In this document: in pieces, positions 1 through 7,983 of the stretch | Position numbering within the stretch: position 1 is the stretch's first letter | Layout of the letters: every line of letters starts with the position of its first letter | From: an uncultured Pelagibacteraceae bacterium | Lineage (GTDB): Bacteria > Pseudomonadota > Alphaproteobacteria > Pelagibacterales > Pelagibacteraceae | NCBI GenBank assembly: GCA_902623975.1 | Contig: CACNVR010000009.1 | Coordinates: 1 to 36,977, forward strand | DNA: 36,977 nt | Direction of reading: 5' to 3' | Notes under the pieces: generated by a model | Database searches by the model: none | Told to the model about the DNA's origin: nothing | Seen by the model: only the letters and a program-made list of their open reading frames with translations | Program-made: the position numbers and the translations under genes

Positions 1-62
1 TAATAATAATGAATTTATTTGCCCAAATAATAAGACATAAGTTTGAGAAAAAATGGAGTTAA
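1..62 (+). CDS. pstA: PstA phosphate permease, C-terminal tail (partial)
   Basis: Only the last 19 codons are in the window, read in the frame starting at base 3 and ending at the TAA at 60-62. They encode a hydrophobic stretch followed by RHKFEKKWS. This hydrophobic-then-basic ending is typical of the last membrane segment and cytoplasmic tail of PstA-type permeases. The stop lies one base before the pstB ATG, and PstA normally precedes PstB, so position supports the call strongly. PstA is the second inner-membrane subunit of the high-affinity phosphate ABC importer PstSCAB. The identity is inferred from this short tail and its position; the bulk of the gene lies to the left of the window. 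Confidence 0.72.
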   Translation, partial: IIMNLFAQIIRHKFEKKWS

Positions 63-63
63 A

Positions 64-819
64 ATGATAAAGATTAAAGCAAAAGATGTTGATGTTTTTT
101 ATGGAAAAAAACAAGCGCTCTTTAATATAAGTTTAGATATTGAGGAAAATCAAGTAACGGCATTAATTGGTCCATCTGGTTGTGGTAAATCAACTTTCCT
201 AAGATGTCTTAATAGAATGAATGATGTAATTGATATCTGTAGTGTTAAAGGAGAAATTTTAATTAATGATTTTAATATCAATGATAAAAGTTGTGATGTC
301 GTAAGACTAAGAGAAAAAATTGGTATGGTTTTTCAAAAACCCAATCCTTTCCCAAAAACTTTATATGAAAATGTATCTTACGGTCCAACAATTCATGGTA
401 TGGCTCAATCAAAACAAGAAATGGATGAAATTGTTGAAACTAGTTTGAAAAAGGCTGCACTATGGGAAGAGGTAAAAGATAGGTTGCATGAACCTGGAAC
501 TGGATTATCTGGAGGACAACAGCAAAGACTTTGTATTGCTAGAGCGATTTCTGTAAGACCTGAAGTTATATTAATGGATGAACCTTGTTCAGCATTAGAT
601 CCAATAGCAACAGCACAAATTGAAGAATTGATTGATGAGTTAAAAAAAGAGCACACAATAATAATTGTAACTCATTCTATGGCTCAAGCAGCACGTGTTT
701 CTCAAAATACAGGTTTTTTTCATTTAGGACAATTGATTGAACATGGATCTACTGATAAAATATTTAAGAATCCTGATAATAAAAAAACGCAAGATTATAT
801 AACAGGGAGGTTCGGATAA
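64..819 (+). CDS. pstB: Phosphate ABC transporter ATP-binding protein PstB
   Basis: This is the ATPase of the PstSCAB importer, which powers phosphate uptake across the inner membrane and, with PhoU, signals phosphate status to PhoR. The 251-residue protein has all the ABC landmarks: Walker [10 protein letters not shown] at about 36-44, Q-loop QKPNPFPKT at 91-99, signature LSGGQQQR at about 148-155, Walker B VILMDEP at about 168-174 and the switch histidine in THSMAQ near 204. The NPFPKT Q-loop is typical of PstB. I chose the ATG at 64 because GGAG sits at 55-58, five bases upstream. The frame stays open to a TTG at 43, but that start would have no ribosome site. The gene follows pstA by one base and overlaps phoU by one base. 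Confidence 0.97.
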   Translation: MIKIKAKDVDVFYGKKQALFNISLDIEENQVTALIGPSGCGKSTFLRCLNRMNDVIDICSVKGEILINDFNINDKSCDVVRLREKIGMVFQKPNPFPKTLYENVSYGPTIHGMAQSKQEMDEIVETSLKKAALWEEVKDRLHEPGTGLSGGQQQRLCIARAISVRPEVILMDEPCSALDPIATAQIEELIDELKKEHTIIIVTHSMAQAARVSQNTGFFHLGQLIEHGSTDKIFKNPDNKKTQDYITGRFG

Positions 820-1526
820 TGTCTGAAGCACCACATACAGTCAAATCTTACGAAGAAGAACTAAAAAATCTTAATGCTAATATAATTAAAATGGGAAGTG
901 CATGTGAAGATTCTTTAGGTAAAGCAATTCAAGCCATTACAACAAGAGATACCAATATTGCAGAAGCTGTTATTCAAGAAGATGAAAAAATAGATAAATA
1001 TGAGACTTTAATTGAACAGCAAGTTGTGAATTTAATTGCTTTAAGACAACCTATGGCAATTGATTTAAGAGAGACAGTAACGGCTTTGAAAATGTCTTCA
1101 GATTTAGAAAGAATAGGTGATTTAGCAAAAAATATATCCAAGAGAACACTTTTGCTTAACGAAAATCTTCCAAAGAACTTGGTAGACTCATTGAATAGAG
1201 TATCTACCAATGTTCAAAAACAATTAAAATCAACATTAGATGCTTATCTAGAAAGATCTGCGCCAATGGCAGTAAATGTTTGGGAAGGTGATGAGCAAAT
1301 AGATGATCTAACAAATCTTTGTATGCAAGAAGTTATAAAATATCTTAAAGAAAATGAAAAAAATTTAGAAGATGGAACCCATTTATTGTTTGTAACTAAA
1401 AACATAGAGCGTATTGGTGATCATACTACAAATGTTGCAGAACAAGTTTATTATTTAGTTAAAGGCGAATATTTAGAAGGTGATAGACCCAAGGGAACAG
1501 AGCCAATTGTAACCGGAGAAAAATGA
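819..1526 (+). CDS. phoU: Phosphate transport regulator PhoU
   Basis: PhoU links the Pst transporter to the PhoR/PhoB two-component system and damps Pho regulon expression and phosphate uptake when phosphate is plentiful. The 235-residue product has the usual length and two-repeat helical build. Each half carries the metal-binding signature: ERIGDLAKNI in the first and ERIGDHTTNV in the second. No membrane segment is visible, as expected for a cytoplasmic protein. The ATG shares its A with the pstB stop (TAATG), so the two are probably translationally coupled. A good GGGAGG ribosome site at 805-810 lies inside the end of pstB. phoB follows after three bases. Confidence 0.96.
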   Translation: MSEAPHTVKSYEEELKNLNANIIKMGSACEDSLGKAIQAITTRDTNIAEAVIQEDEKIDKYETLIEQQVVNLIALRQPMAIDLRETVTALKMSSDLERIGDLAKNISKRTLLLNENLPKNLVDSLNRVSTNVQKQLKSTLDAYLERSAPMAVNVWEGDEQIDDLTNLCMQEVIKYLKENEKNLEDGTHLLFVTKNIERIGDHTTNVAEQVYYLVKGEYLEGDRPKGTEPIVTGEK

Positions 1527-1529
1527 TTT

Positions 1530-2213
1530 ATGTCAGCTCATGTTTTCATAGCTGAAGATGAAGCATCAATTGTTAGTTTGTTAAAGTACAATCTTGAAAA
1601 AGAAGGTTATAAAGTCAGTCATTCAGAAAATGGAGAAGATGCTCTTAAACAAATAAAATTAAAACAGCCAGATTTAATATTAATGGATTGGATGTTACCA
1701 GAATTATCTGGTGTTGAAATTTGTAAAAACTTAAAAAAAGATAATAAGTTTAATGATATTCCTGTCATTATGTTAACTGCAAAAGGGGAGGAAGAAGACA
1801 AATTAAAAGCATTTGATACAGGTGCAGATGATTATGTAACTAAACCTTTTAGTCAAAAAGAATTGAATGCTAGAATTAAATCTTTATTGAGAAGATCTAA
1901 ACCTCAATCATCATCAGACATTGTAGAATTTACTGATTTAAAAATAGATCGGATTACAAAAAGAGTTTATAGAAAAGATAAAGAAATTACTTTGGGTCCA
2001 ACTGAATTTAAACTCTTAGATTTTTTTATCAAAAATCCAAAAAGAGTTTATTCAAGAGAACAACTCTTAAACAATGTTTGGGGAGAAAATATATATGTTG
2101 AGTCTAGAACAGTTGATGTTCATATTAGAAGATTAAGACAAGCAATTAACATACAAAATACAAAACCTTTAATTAGAACAGTAAGATCAGCTGGTTATTC
2201 TTTAGAATCTTGA
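1530..2213 (+). CDS. phoB: Phosphate regulon response regulator PhoB
   Basis: This is an OmpR/PhoB-family transcription factor that, once phosphorylated by PhoR, activates phosphate-starvation genes. The receiver domain covers about residues 3-118, with the phospho-accepting Asp53 in LMDWMLP, Thr83 in MLTAKG and Lys105 in VTKPF. The winged-helix DNA-binding domain follows, ending in the characteristic VDVHIRRLRQ and TVRSAGYS motifs. At 227 residues it has the normal length. It is the last gene of the pst-phoU-phoB run. No phoR sensor follows; in alphaproteobacteria phoR usually lies upstream of the pst genes, outside this window. The end overlaps the converging sixA-like gene by 19 bases. Confidence 0.96.
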   Translation: MSAHVFIAEDEASIVSLLKYNLEKEGYKVSHSENGEDALKQIKLKQPDLILMDWMLPELSGVEICKNLKKDNKFNDIPVIMLTAKGEEEDKLKAFDTGADDYVTKPFSQKELNARIKSLLRRSKPQSSSDIVEFTDLKIDRITKRVYRKDKEITLGPTEFKLLDFFIKNPKRVYSREQLLNNVWGENIYVESRTVDVHIRRLRQAINIQNTKPLIRTVRSAGYSLES

Positions 2214-2719
2214 AGATCTTTGGGTCTTATAAATTTTTTTAATACTCCCTTTTTCTCAACTTCATTCCAGGATTTAATATCAAACTCAATTTTTGCAAAT
2301 GCTGCTGTTGGGAATTTATAATTCATTAGTTTAAAATTATTCGTATTATGATTTTTTGTAAGATTTCGTACTAAATTTTTCACTGATGGTTCATGGTTTA
2401 TAATCAAAATTGATTTATATTCACTGGATATTTCTTTAATTTTTTTTACAATTGCATTCTCATCAACTAAATATAAATCTTTTGAAAAATTAACTTTTTT
2501 TGGCTTATTAATTTTCTTCGATAAAATTTGAAAAGTTTTTTTTGTTCTTTTTGATGATGAAATTAATGCATAATCAAATTCAAATTTTTTTTTAACAAAA
2601 AATTCACAAATCATTTTTGCATTTTTCTTGCCTCTTTTAGTAAGTGGTCTATCAAAATCATTAATACTTAAATCATCCCAACTAGATTTTGCGTGTCTCA
2701 TGACGTATAATTGATACAT
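2195..2719 (-). CDS. sixA: SixA-type histidine phosphatase
   Basis: This is a small (174-residue) member of the histidine phosphatase superfamily, closest to SixA, which removes phosphate from phosphohistidine in phosphotransfer proteins. Near the start is the catalytic RHG-type motif, here YVMRHAKSSWDD, with His9 as the expected nucleophile. The second conserved histidine is in INHEPSVKNLV, and DFDRPLTKRG is also typical of the family. The frame stays open to an ATG at 2812, but that adds 31 residues overlapping ppk, so I place the start at 2719, directly before the MYQLYVMRHA beginning. It is divergent from ppk (13-base gap) and its 3' end overlaps phoB by 19 bases. The substrate here is unknown. 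Confidence 0.85.
   Translation of the reverse strand: MYQLYVMRHAKSSWDDLSINDFDRPLTKRGKKNAKMICEFFVKKKFEFDYALISSSKRTKKTFQILSKKINKPKKVNFSKDLYLVDENAIVKKIKEISSEYKSILIINHEPSVKNLVRNLTKNHNTNNFKLMNYKFPTAAFAKIEFDIKSWNEVEKKGVLKKFIRPKDLQDSKE
2706..2711 (+). promoter_or_regulatory. Possible -10 element for ppk
   Basis: A perfect TATAAT lies 21 bases before the ppk ATG, inside the first codons of the divergent sixA-like gene. No convincing -35 hexamer stands 16-18 bases upstream, and AT-rich sequence produces such hexamers by chance. I offer it only as the best candidate for a ppk promoter with a leader of about 15 bases. Confidence 0.3.
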
Positions 2720-2732
2720 AAAATCTAAATAT

Positions 2733-4889
2733 ATGACTGCTTTAAAAAAACAACATAAAGAAGAGTTGAAATCTAAATATATAAATAGAGAGCTTTCTTG
2801 GTTAAAATTCAACGATAGAGTACTTTTAGAGGCGCAAAATATCGAAAATCCTCTTTATGAAAGAGTAAAGTTTTTATCAATTGCTGGGTCTAATCTAGAT
2901 GAATTTTTTATGGTCCGTGTAGCTGGGTTATATAGTCAAATAAAACAAGAAGTTGACTCACTAAGCTCTGATGGTTTGACACCTGAAGAGCAAATGGATG
3001 AGGTAGTGCTTGAAACTAAGAATCTATTAAAAAAACAGAACAAAATTTTTATTCAACTGATTATGGAATTAAAAAAAAATAATATCAATTTAGTTAAACC
3101 AGTTAATTTAAATACTAAGGATAAAAAAAAACTTTTAGAAATATTTAAAGAAGAGATTTACCCTTTATTAACACCATCAGCAATTGATCCTGCACATCCA
3201 TTTCCATTTATAATCAATCAAGGAAGAGCAATTGTAATGAAGTTAAGAAAAAAAAATAAAAAAAGGATTTTAAACTCAATAATAGTAATACCAAAAGCAT
3301 TATCTAGATTTATTGAAATTGAGTCTTCAAAAAATCATAAGAAATTTGTGATTCTAGATGATGTAATAAGTTTTTTTGCTAATGAAATTTTTCCAGATCA
3401 TGATTTAGAAAAGAAAATGATTTTTAGAGTAATAAGAGACAGCGATGTAGAGATTCAAGAGGAAGCAGAAGATTTGGTTAGATCTTTTGAATTGGCTTTA
3501 AAAAGACGTAGAACGGGTGATATTGTTCGTTTAGAGGTTCTTGAAAATAGTGATAACGAATTGATAAGATTTATAACTAATAAATTAGATATAAATCCTG
3601 ACTATATTTATGATGTTGCTGGCCTTGTTGGAATTCAAGATATAGATCAAATATGTAAAGTAAAAAATCCAAAATTAAGATTTAAACATTTTACACCTAG
3701 AGAAGTTGAAAGATTAAAAGAATATAATGATAATTTTTTTGAAACTATTAAAAAGAAAGATTTAGTTGTTCATCATCCTTTTGAAACATTTGACTCAGTA
3801 ATTGAATTTTTAAACCAAGCAGCAAATGATAAAAAAGTTATAGCTATAAAACAAACTCTATATAGAACAACTCTAGACTCACCTATTGTTAAAGCTTTAA
3901 TAACAGCTGCAGAAAACGGAAAAACAGTTACCGCTTTAATTGAAATTAAAGCTAGATTTGATGAGGAAGCTAATATTCAACTATCAAGAAGTTTAGAAAA
4001 AGTAGGTGTTCAAATTGTTTATGGTTTTGCTAAATATAAAACTCATGCAAAATCATCATTAGTTTTAAGAAGAGAACAGGGTAAAATACAAACTTATTTT
4101 CATTTAGGAACTGGCAATTATCATCCAGTAAATGCTAAAATTTATACTGATTTGTCTTTATTTAGTTGTGATAAGAAAATGGCATCAGATGTTGAAAAGT
4201 TTTTCAATTATGTAACAGGATACGCAAAACCAAAAAATTTAAATAAAATTTCTATTTCGCCAGTAAATATGAGACAAACCCTAAACGAAAATATTGATGC
4301 TGAAATTAAAAATTCTAAAAATGGAAAATTTGCAGCTATTTGGGCAAAAATGAACTCTTTAGTAGATCCAGAAATTATTGATAAATTTTATGAAGCTTCG
4401 AATGCTGGTGTAAAAGTTCATTTATTTGTAAGGGGTGTTTGTTGTTTAAGACCAGGAGTAAAAGATAGATCAGAAAACATATTTGTAAAAAGTATCATAG
4501 GAAGATTTTTAGAGCATTCTAGAATTTACTGCTTTAGTAATGGTACAAAAAAAATGCCTAATAGAAATGCAAAAGTATATATTTCGTCAGCTGATTTAAT
4601 GCCGAGAAATTTAAATCGAAGGGTAGAACTTCTAGTCCCAATTGAAAATGAGACTGTTCATGAACAGATCTTAGATCAAATAATGTTGGCAAATTATCTT
4701 GATACTAATCAGAGCTGGGAACTTGAAGCTGATGGTAATTATAAAAAAATTAAATATAGTAAGAGCGATTCCTTTTCAGCTCATGAATATTTTATGAATA
4801 ATCCGAGCTTATCTGGAAGAGGTAAAGCTAAACTAAGAATGCAGCCTAAACAACTGCACTTAAGATTGATTAAAAGTGGAAGTAATTAA
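2733..4889 (+). CDS. ppk: Polyphosphate kinase PPK1
   Basis: PPK1 reversibly moves the terminal phosphate of ATP onto inorganic polyphosphate. The 718-residue protein shows the full domain order: an N-terminal helical domain opening with YINRELSWLKFNDRVL, a head domain, and two C-terminal phospholipase-D-like domains. The autophosphorylated histidine is His438 in YKTHAKSS (E. coli His435), and the second essential histidine is His595 in EHSRIY (E. coli His592). The near-identical spacing confirms the family. It is divergent from the sixA-like gene and overlaps ppx by 14 bases, so polymer synthesis and breakdown are likely co-expressed. The neighbouring pst/pho genes suggest use of polyphosphate as a phosphate store. 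Confidence 0.97.
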   Translation: MTALKKQHKEELKSKYINRELSWLKFNDRVLLEAQNIENPLYERVKFLSIAGSNLDEFFMVRVAGLYSQIKQEVDSLSSDGLTPEEQMDEVVLETKNLLKKQNKIFIQLIMELKKNNINLVKPVNLNTKDKKKLLEIFKEEIYPLLTPSAIDPAHPFPFIINQGRAIVMKLRKKNKKRILNSIIVIPKALSRFIEIESSKNHKKFVILDDVISFFANEIFPDHDLEKKMIFRVIRDSDVEIQEEAEDLVRSFELALKRRRTGDIVRLEVLENSDNELIRFITNKLDINPDYIYDVAGLVGIQDIDQICKVKNPKLRFKHFTPREVERLKEYNDNFFETIKKKDLVVHHPFETFDSVIEFLNQAANDKKVIAIKQTLYRTTLDSPIVKALITAAENGKTVTALIEIKARFDEEANIQLSRSLEKVGVQIVYGFAKYKTHAKSSLVLRREQGKIQTYFHLGTGNYHPVNAKIYTDLSLFSCDKKMASDVEKFFNYVTGYAKPKNLNKISISPVNMRQTLNENIDAEIKNSKNGKFAAIWAKMNSLVDPEIIDKFYEASNAGVKVHLFVRGVCCLRPGVKDRSENIFVKSIIGRFLEHSRIYCFSNGTKKMPNRNAKVYISSADLMPRNLNRRVELLVPIENETVHEQILDQIMLANYLDTNQSWELEADGNYKKIKYSKSDSFSAHEYFMNNPSLSGRGKAKLRMQPKQLHLRLIKSGSN

Positions 4890-6387
4890 AAGTAAAAATA
4901 GTTTAAAATTAAATCAGGCAAAATTAGCTATAATAGACATTGGATCAAACTCTATAAGAATGCTAATTTATGAAGATTTCAGTTCTTCTCGTGTGCCTTT
5001 TTTTAATGAAAAAGCAGTTTGTGAACTTGGAAAAAATTTAGATAAATCCAAAAAACTTCACAGATCTGGTACCGAATATGCTTTAAAAGTTTTAAAAAGA
5101 TTCTCTGAAATTTTAAATGTTTCAAAAATCACAAATCTTAAAATCATTGCAACAGCAGTTTTAAGAGAAGCAACTGATACAAAACCATTTATTAATGAAG
5201 TTGAAAAACTTTTTAAAACTAAGATTAATATATTATCTGGTGAAGAAGAAGCTGAATGCTCAGCTGAGGGAGTAAAAATAGGCTTTGAAAATGTCAATGG
5301 ATTAGTTGCTGATCTTGGAGGTGGAAGTTTAGAATTAGCTCGAGTTGAAAATAATATAGTTACTAATAAAACCTCATTACCTGTTGGAGTTTTAAGATTA
5401 TTAAATAATCCTATAGTTAAAAAAAGAAATTTAGCAAAATATATCAAAAAATTATTAAGAGAAGAAAAATGGCTTTCAAAAAAGAAATTTAATAATCTAT
5501 ATTTAGTTGGAGGTACCTGGCGAGCATTATTTAAATTACATCTTTTTCAAAATAATCATCCGGTACATATAATTCATCAATATAGTATTGATAACAATGT
5601 TTTATCTAAGTTTGTTGAAAAAATTTCATCTTTTAATAAATCTAAACTTAAAACAGTTGAGTATATTTCAAAATCTAGAACAGCGTATTTACCTTATAGT
5701 TGCATTATACTTGATGAAATTATGAGAGTTACAAATCCAAGAAATATAATTTGTTCTATAAGCGGTTTGCGTGAAGGTTCTTTATCAATTGACTATTTTA
5801 AAGATGTAAAAGAATCAGAAATTTTTCATAAAGCACTTGAGAATATTGCAAAAAAAAGAGGTGATCTAGGATCAAACTATAAAAAATATTATGATTTTAT
5901 TCAGCCAGTTTTTGAAGGCAATGAACATTTTAATAAGAAATTATTATATCTGGCATGTGTATTAAGTCATATGGATTGGGGATTAGGAGCATTTCAAAAA
6001 GCTGAATTGGTATTTCAAGAAACAATAAATACTCCTTTACTTAGATTGACTCATAAAGAAAGAATACAATTAGCTTTGTCATGTTATTGGCGGTACTGTA
6101 GTATCAAGTATAATCCAAAGATGGAGTATCTAACTTTTTTAAATAATAATGAAATTTTTTCAAGCAAACAAGTTGGAGCAGCATTGAGATTTTCACAATC
6201 ATTGACCTCGATATCTACGATATTTCTTGAAGAGTTTAAATTGTATAAAAGAGGTAATGCTGTATTTTTAAAAATTCCATCACAACATCAAGAAATAATC
6301 TCAAAACAAGTTACTAAAAGATTTAAAGCTCTTGCTAGAGAATTATTTTTAGAACCAAGAGTAATTTACTCAAATAATTCAAGATAA
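4876..6387 (+). CDS. ppx: Exopolyphosphatase, Ppx/GppA family
   Basis: Members split terminal phosphate from polyphosphate and/or hydrolyse pppGpp. The 503-residue protein has the actin-like ATPase fold motifs: AIIDIGSNSIRMLIYE at about 18-33 (phosphate-1 loop) and LVADLGGGSLELA at about 143-155 (phosphate-2 loop), with SGEEEAECS between. The long C-terminal part (from about 310) is helical and resembles the HD-like extension of long Ppx proteins. The start is GTG at 4876, inside the end of ppk; no nearby ATG would keep the DIGSNS region. Adjacency to ppk favours a polyphosphate substrate, but Ppx and GppA activities cannot be separated by eye. A 14-bp hairpin lies about 115 bases downstream. 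Confidence 0.9.
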   Translation: MEVIKSKNSLKLNQAKLAIIDIGSNSIRMLIYEDFSSSRVPFFNEKAVCELGKNLDKSKKLHRSGTEYALKVLKRFSEILNVSKITNLKIIATAVLREATDTKPFINEVEKLFKTKINILSGEEEAECSAEGVKIGFENVNGLVADLGGGSLELARVENNIVTNKTSLPVGVLRLLNNPIVKKRNLAKYIKKLLREEKWLSKKKFNNLYLVGGTWRALFKLHLFQNNHPVHIIHQYSIDNNVLSKFVEKISSFNKSKLKTVEYISKSRTAYLPYSCIILDEIMRVTNPRNIICSISGLREGSLSIDYFKDVKESEIFHKALENIAKKRGDLGSNYKKYYDFIQPVFEGNEHFNKKLLYLACVLSHMDWGLGAFQKAELVFQETINTPLLRLTHKERIQLALSCYWRYCSIKYNPKMEYLTFLNNNEIFSSKQVGAALRFSQSLTSISTIFLEEFKLYKRGNAVFLKIPSQHQEIISKQVTKRFKALARELFLEPRVIYSNNSR

Positions 6388-6501
6388 ATTAAATTTAATT
6401 CTATTTTTAATTGAGTGTTATTTTTTTGTAACATTATTTTAATTTAAATTAAATAATTAGTTAAATTTTCTGTCATATGTTTAAATTTTGTTGATTAACT
6501 A

Positions 6502-6535
6502 CTTTCTTCCTTCTCTTAAATGAGAAGGGAGAAAG
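6502..6535. terminator. Long GC-richer hairpin between convergent genes, possible bidirectional terminator
   Basis: The arms CTTTCTTCCTTCTC (6502-6515) and GAGAAGGGAGAAAG (6522-6535) pair over 14 positions, with one G-T wobble, around a 6-base loop. The stem stands out from extremely AT-rich surroundings. It lies between the plus-strand ppx and the minus-strand lysine-rich gene, where a shared terminator would be useful. There is no clean T-run after the stem on either strand, so a classic intrinsic terminator is not proven. It could instead be an mRNA 3'-end stabiliser or part of a small RNA. The rest of 6388-6546 is AT-rich with no gene I can see. Confidence 0.6.
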
Positions 6536-6546
6536 ACGATTTGGAA

Positions 6547-6756
6547 TTAATTATTTATAGATGCAGGAGACTGCTCTGCATTTTTCTTAGCAAGCTTTTT
6601 TGCTTTTTTTTCTGCAACCTTTTTTTCTAGACCAGCAATTTTAATATTAAGGCTTGATAATTTTTTTTCTTTTGCTGTAATTTTATTTTTAAGTTTGTCT
6701 ATTGATTTTAATATCTTTGTTTTTTTCTTTTCATTTTTTTTTAGTTTTTTTCTCAT
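6547..6756 (-). CDS. Lysine-rich small coiled-coil protein, unknown function
   Basis: I do not recognise this 69-residue protein. Lysine makes up 24 of 69 residues, and there are no Cys, Trp, His or aromatic residues. Ile19, Leu22, Ile26, Leu33, Leu36, Ile40, Leu43 and Val47 fall on a heptad pattern, so a short, highly basic coiled coil is likely. It has no signal peptide or membrane segment. The gene looks real because a textbook GGAGG ribosome site lies 6 bases before the ATG (plus-strand 6763-6767), unusually strong for this window. It could bind nucleic acid or ribosomes through its charge, but that is only inference. The hairpin at 6502-6535 lies just past its stop. Confidence 0.72.
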   Translation of the reverse strand: MRKKLKKNEKKKTKILKSIDKLKNKITAKEKKLSSLNIKIAGLEKKVAEKKAKKLAKKNAEQSPASINN

Positions 6757-6835
6757 TACTGCCTCCGAATTATTTAATATTTGATTTAATCATATAATCC
6801 TTAAATAAAAAAGATATTTTGATACAACCTTTAGT

Positions 6836-7327
6836 TTAAATTTTTTTAAGAACTGTTATTAAATAAAAAAACATTGCTATATGAGAACTATTATTGAATT
6901 TTTGATTTAATATTAATTTAAATATCTCTCTTTGATTAAAAAGATGAATTCTAATACCTTGTTCTGGTTTCGAAATTTTAATTAAGTCTTCTGTGTAATA
7001 ACCAGTAATTTTAGTAGTTAGTCTTCCAGGTTCATTATAAAAAGTTATTATTTTAGTCAATTTTGATCTTGATCTATATCCTGTTTCTTCTCTTAATTCC
7101 TTATATGCTGATTGGAGAGTTGTTTCCTTTTTTTCCACTATGCCAGAAGGAAACTCGTAATTAATTTTATTAATTGGAACTCTTTTTTGGGAAACTACTA
7201 CATATTTGTCTTTAATCTTAGGTATTACTAATGAAAGATTAGAAGTTTTAAGATAATGATAAAACTCTTTTTTTTTAAATTTTTTGTTAATTAAACTTAT
7301 TCGATTGGTAAGTTTTATATTTTTCAA
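6836..7327 (-). CDS. NUDIX hydrolase, ADP-ribose pyrophosphatase-like
   Basis: NUDIX enzymes hydrolyse nucleoside diphosphates linked to another group. The 163-residue protein has a NUDIX box at 62-84, beginning GIVEKKE and ending ELREETGY, in which the usual arginine before the first ELxEE glutamate is Lys76. The preceding EFPSG and the downstream FYNEPG, with its proline about 16 residues after the box, match the ADP-ribose/ADP-sugar pyrophosphatase group, so that substrate class is likely but not certain. The start is a TTG that overlaps the TGA stop of the aquaporin gene (TTGA); there is no early in-frame ATG. It is the last gene of the four-gene minus-strand cassette with arsC. Confidence 0.82.
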   Translation of the reverse strand: MKNIKLTNRISLINKKFKKKEFYHYLKTSNLSLVIPKIKDKYVVVSQKRVPINKINYEFPSGIVEKKETTLQSAYKELREETGYRSRSKLTKIITFYNEPGRLTTKITGYYTEDLIKISKPEQGIRIHLFNQREIFKLILNQKFNNSSHIAMFFYLITVLKKI

Positions 7328-7983
7328 TTTTTTTCTAAAAATAACTTTTTAACAATAAGTACAGCAATTAACATTCCAATAAGCTCAGCTAAAATATAAT
7401 AAGGAGTATTTAAATAACTAATACCAGTAAAAGATTCTGTAAATGTTCTAGCAATAGCAACCGCAGGATTTGCAAAAGAAGTTGAAGAAGTAAACCAATA
7501 ACCAGCAGTAATATAAAGACCAACACTAGCAGCAACAGCAATTTTGCCTGACTTCATAGACCCAAAAATTATCACTATAAGTCCTAATGTTGCTATTACC
7601 TCAGATGTGAATATGTAAATTCCATCTCTTGATTTAGTAGACAATTCATAAATTTCATGTTCAAAAAAGAAATTAGCTAAACCAACACCAATCAAGCAAC
7701 CAACCAATTGAGCAATGATATAGTAGGGTAATAGTTTCCTTTTTAATTTGCCTGTTATTGCCATTGCGATACTTACAAATGGATTAAAGTGAGCTCCTGA
7801 TACATCAGCAAAAACTGTAATAAGCACAAATAAACCTGCTCCTGTTGCTATAGTATTAGCTATTAACATCACAGCAACATCATTAGTTAAGTTTTCAGCC
7901 ATTAAACCTGAACCAACAATAATCATTACTAAAAAACAACTGCCTAATAATTCAGTAAGAAAATAGCGGCTTTTATTTTTCAT
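7324..7983 (-). CDS. MIP-family channel, AqpS-like aquaglyceroporin
   Basis: This 219-residue membrane protein has six hydrophobic spans and the two pore half-helix motifs of major intrinsic proteins: HFNPFVSIA in the first half, where NPA is NPF, and FANPAVAIAR in the second. In ordinary aquaporins an arginine directly follows the second NPA; here it is valine, with an Arg four residues beyond the NPA. That pattern matches the arsenic-linked AqpS group, described in Sinorhizobium meliloti as an arsenite exit channel. The gene overlaps arsC by 11 bases and the NUDIX gene by 4, so the three are surely co-transcribed. I infer downhill efflux of arsenite produced by ArsC; glycerol or another small solute remains possible. 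Confidence 0.87.
   Translation of the reverse strand: MKNKSRYFLTELLGSCFLVMIIVGSGLMAENLTNDVAVMLIANTIATGAGLFVLITVFADVSGAHFNPFVSIAMAITGKLKRKLLPYYIIAQLVGCLIGVGLANFFFEHEIYELSTKSRDGIYIFTSEVIATLGLIVIIFGSMKSGKIAVAASVGLYITAGYWFTSSTSFANPAVAIARTFTESFTGISYLNTPYYILAELIGMLIAVLIVKKLFLEKN

Noticed and set aside
2720..2812. N-terminal extension of the sixA-like gene to an ATG at 2812
   Set aside because: It would run backwards across the ppk start and add residues unlike the family, whose catalytic motif normally lies right at the N-terminus. The start at 2719 fits.
6470..6476. CTGTCAT, resembling a Pho-box half site
   Set aside because: There is no second half at an 11-base spacing, and it lies between two converging genes, so it has no promoter to control.
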